Assembly (NCBI GenBank): GCA_902522775.1
Contig: CABYWQ010000014.1
Coordinates: 1 to 7,775 of the forward strand
Direction: 5' to 3'
DNA: 7,775 nucleotides
Origin: Eutrophosalina sp902522775
GTDB lineage: Bacteria; Bacteroidota; Bacteroidia; Flavobacteriales; Flavobacteriaceae
Below, one piece after another: positions 7,404-7,775 of this stretch (its first letter is position 1; every line of letters starts with the position of its first letter). A program made the position numbers and the translations under genes. The notes under the pieces were generated by a model. That model was given only the letters and a program-made list of their open reading frames with translations. It was not told where the DNA came from and made no database searches.

Positions 7404-7775
7404 TAAAACTCTTTTTAAAATAAAAGCCTATTGATAACAATAAAATTACAATAGAAAAAATAGTGATAATTGATCCAGTTAATAAAACAGGAGGATCAAA
7501 CCAAAAATGTAGTTCATATTTTCCTGCAGGAACTTCCATTCCTCTTAGCAAATAATTAACTCTTTGATGACTAAGATGTTTTGAATCAATGGATTTATCC
7601 CCACTATTAACGATCATCACATTCCAACCTTTATTATAATAAGCCTCGGAAAAAACAACAAACTGATCAGATTTTGCTTCCACTTCATAAATCAATTTAT
7701 TTATTCTTTTCTCCTTAAGAATAATGGAGTTTTGAGGGTCTTTTTTATAAGATTTATTGCTTATATTTTGAGAAA
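7396..7775 (-). CDS. C-terminus of YfhO-family membrane protein (5' part beyond window edge)
   Basis: The reading frame is open from the window edge to TAA at 7396-7398, giving 125 complete residues. A TTG at 7693-7695 could be taken as a start, but the frame continues upstream without a stop and the upstream residues ('SYKKDPQNSIILKEKRINK') fit the family, so the gene is truncated by the window. The visible part matches the C-terminal extracytoplasmic domain of YfhO proteins: 'FVVFSEAYYNKGW' (visible residues 38-50), 'RVNYLLRGMEVPAGKYELHF' (71-90) and a final transmembrane helix (about 99-119) followed by a short basic tail 'FKKSFNV'. Full-length YfhO proteins are large multi-helix GT-C-like membrane proteins. 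Gram-positive members are linked to glycosylation of lipoteichoic acid, while the role in Bacteroidota is not established. Its position first in the visible operon is consistent with a glycan role outside the membrane. Confidence 0.87.
   Translation of the reverse strand, partial: SQNISNKSYKKDPQNSIILKEKRINKLIYEVEAKSDQFVVFSEAYYNKGWNVMIVNSGDKSIDSKHLSHQRVNYLLRGMEVPAGKYELHFWFDPPVLLTGSIITIFSIVILLLSIGFYFKKSFNV

Larger units (their letters stand above)
2918..7775 (-). other. probable polysaccharide-biosynthesis operon (YfhO - methyltransferase - GT4 - GT4 - flippase)
   Basis: Five consecutive - strand genes are packed with almost no spacing. YfhO and methyltransferase overlap by 8 nt (ATGTATAA), a 10-nt all-A/T spacer precedes the first GT4, the two GT4 genes overlap by 8 nt (ATGAGTAA), and the second GT4 and flippase share one base (TAATG). 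Such junctions favour co-transcription and translational coupling. No internal promoter is evident, and the operon promoter must lie to the right of the window. The gene content (two transferases, a methyltransferase and a flippase) is that of a surface glycan locus; the chemical structure of the product cannot be read from this window. Confidence 0.75.

Noticed and set aside
7693..7695. TTG as the start of a 99-aa small membrane protein
   Set aside because: The frame stays open to the window edge and the residues before the TTG continue a YfhO-like sequence, so this is an internal Leu codon of a longer gene.

Overview
The window is an ordinary but gene-dense piece of a very AT-rich bacterial chromosome. 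The protein sequences suggest Bacteroidota, most likely a marine Flavobacteriia-like lineage with a compact genome. Four things support this: the C-terminus of an EnvC/M23-type protein, a UvrA with the 'SPISG' segment and reduced zinc ligands that I associate with Bacteroidota, a YfhO family protein, and starts without Shine-Dalgarno sequences. The taxonomic call is inference from protein style, not from a search.

Left part, + strand: the last 54 residues of a LytM/M23-domain protein (probably an EnvC-like murein hydrolase activator) overlap by 16 nt the start of a full-length uvrA, the damage-recognition ATPase of nucleotide excision repair.

Right part, - strand: a tightly packed run reading from the right edge toward uvrA. 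It comprises the C-terminus of a YfhO-family membrane protein (cut by the window edge), a small SAM-dependent methyltransferase, two GT4-type glycosyltransferases and a polysaccharide flippase of the MOP/Wzx type. Junctions are 8-nt overlap, 10-nt gap, 8-nt overlap and 1-nt overlap, so this looks like one transcription unit whose promoter lies beyond position 7775. Together the genes look like part of a cell-surface glycan (O-antigen/capsule-like) locus: cytoplasmic transferases build a lipid-linked glycan, the methyltransferase may modify it, and the flippase moves it across the inner membrane.

The two transcription units converge and their coding ends overlap by 24 nt, leaving no intergenic terminator space. 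No RNA genes, mobile elements, CRISPR arrays, long repeats or riboswitches were seen, and no stretch over 300 bases lacks a gene. I find no convincing novel system here; the findings are modest sequence oddities.
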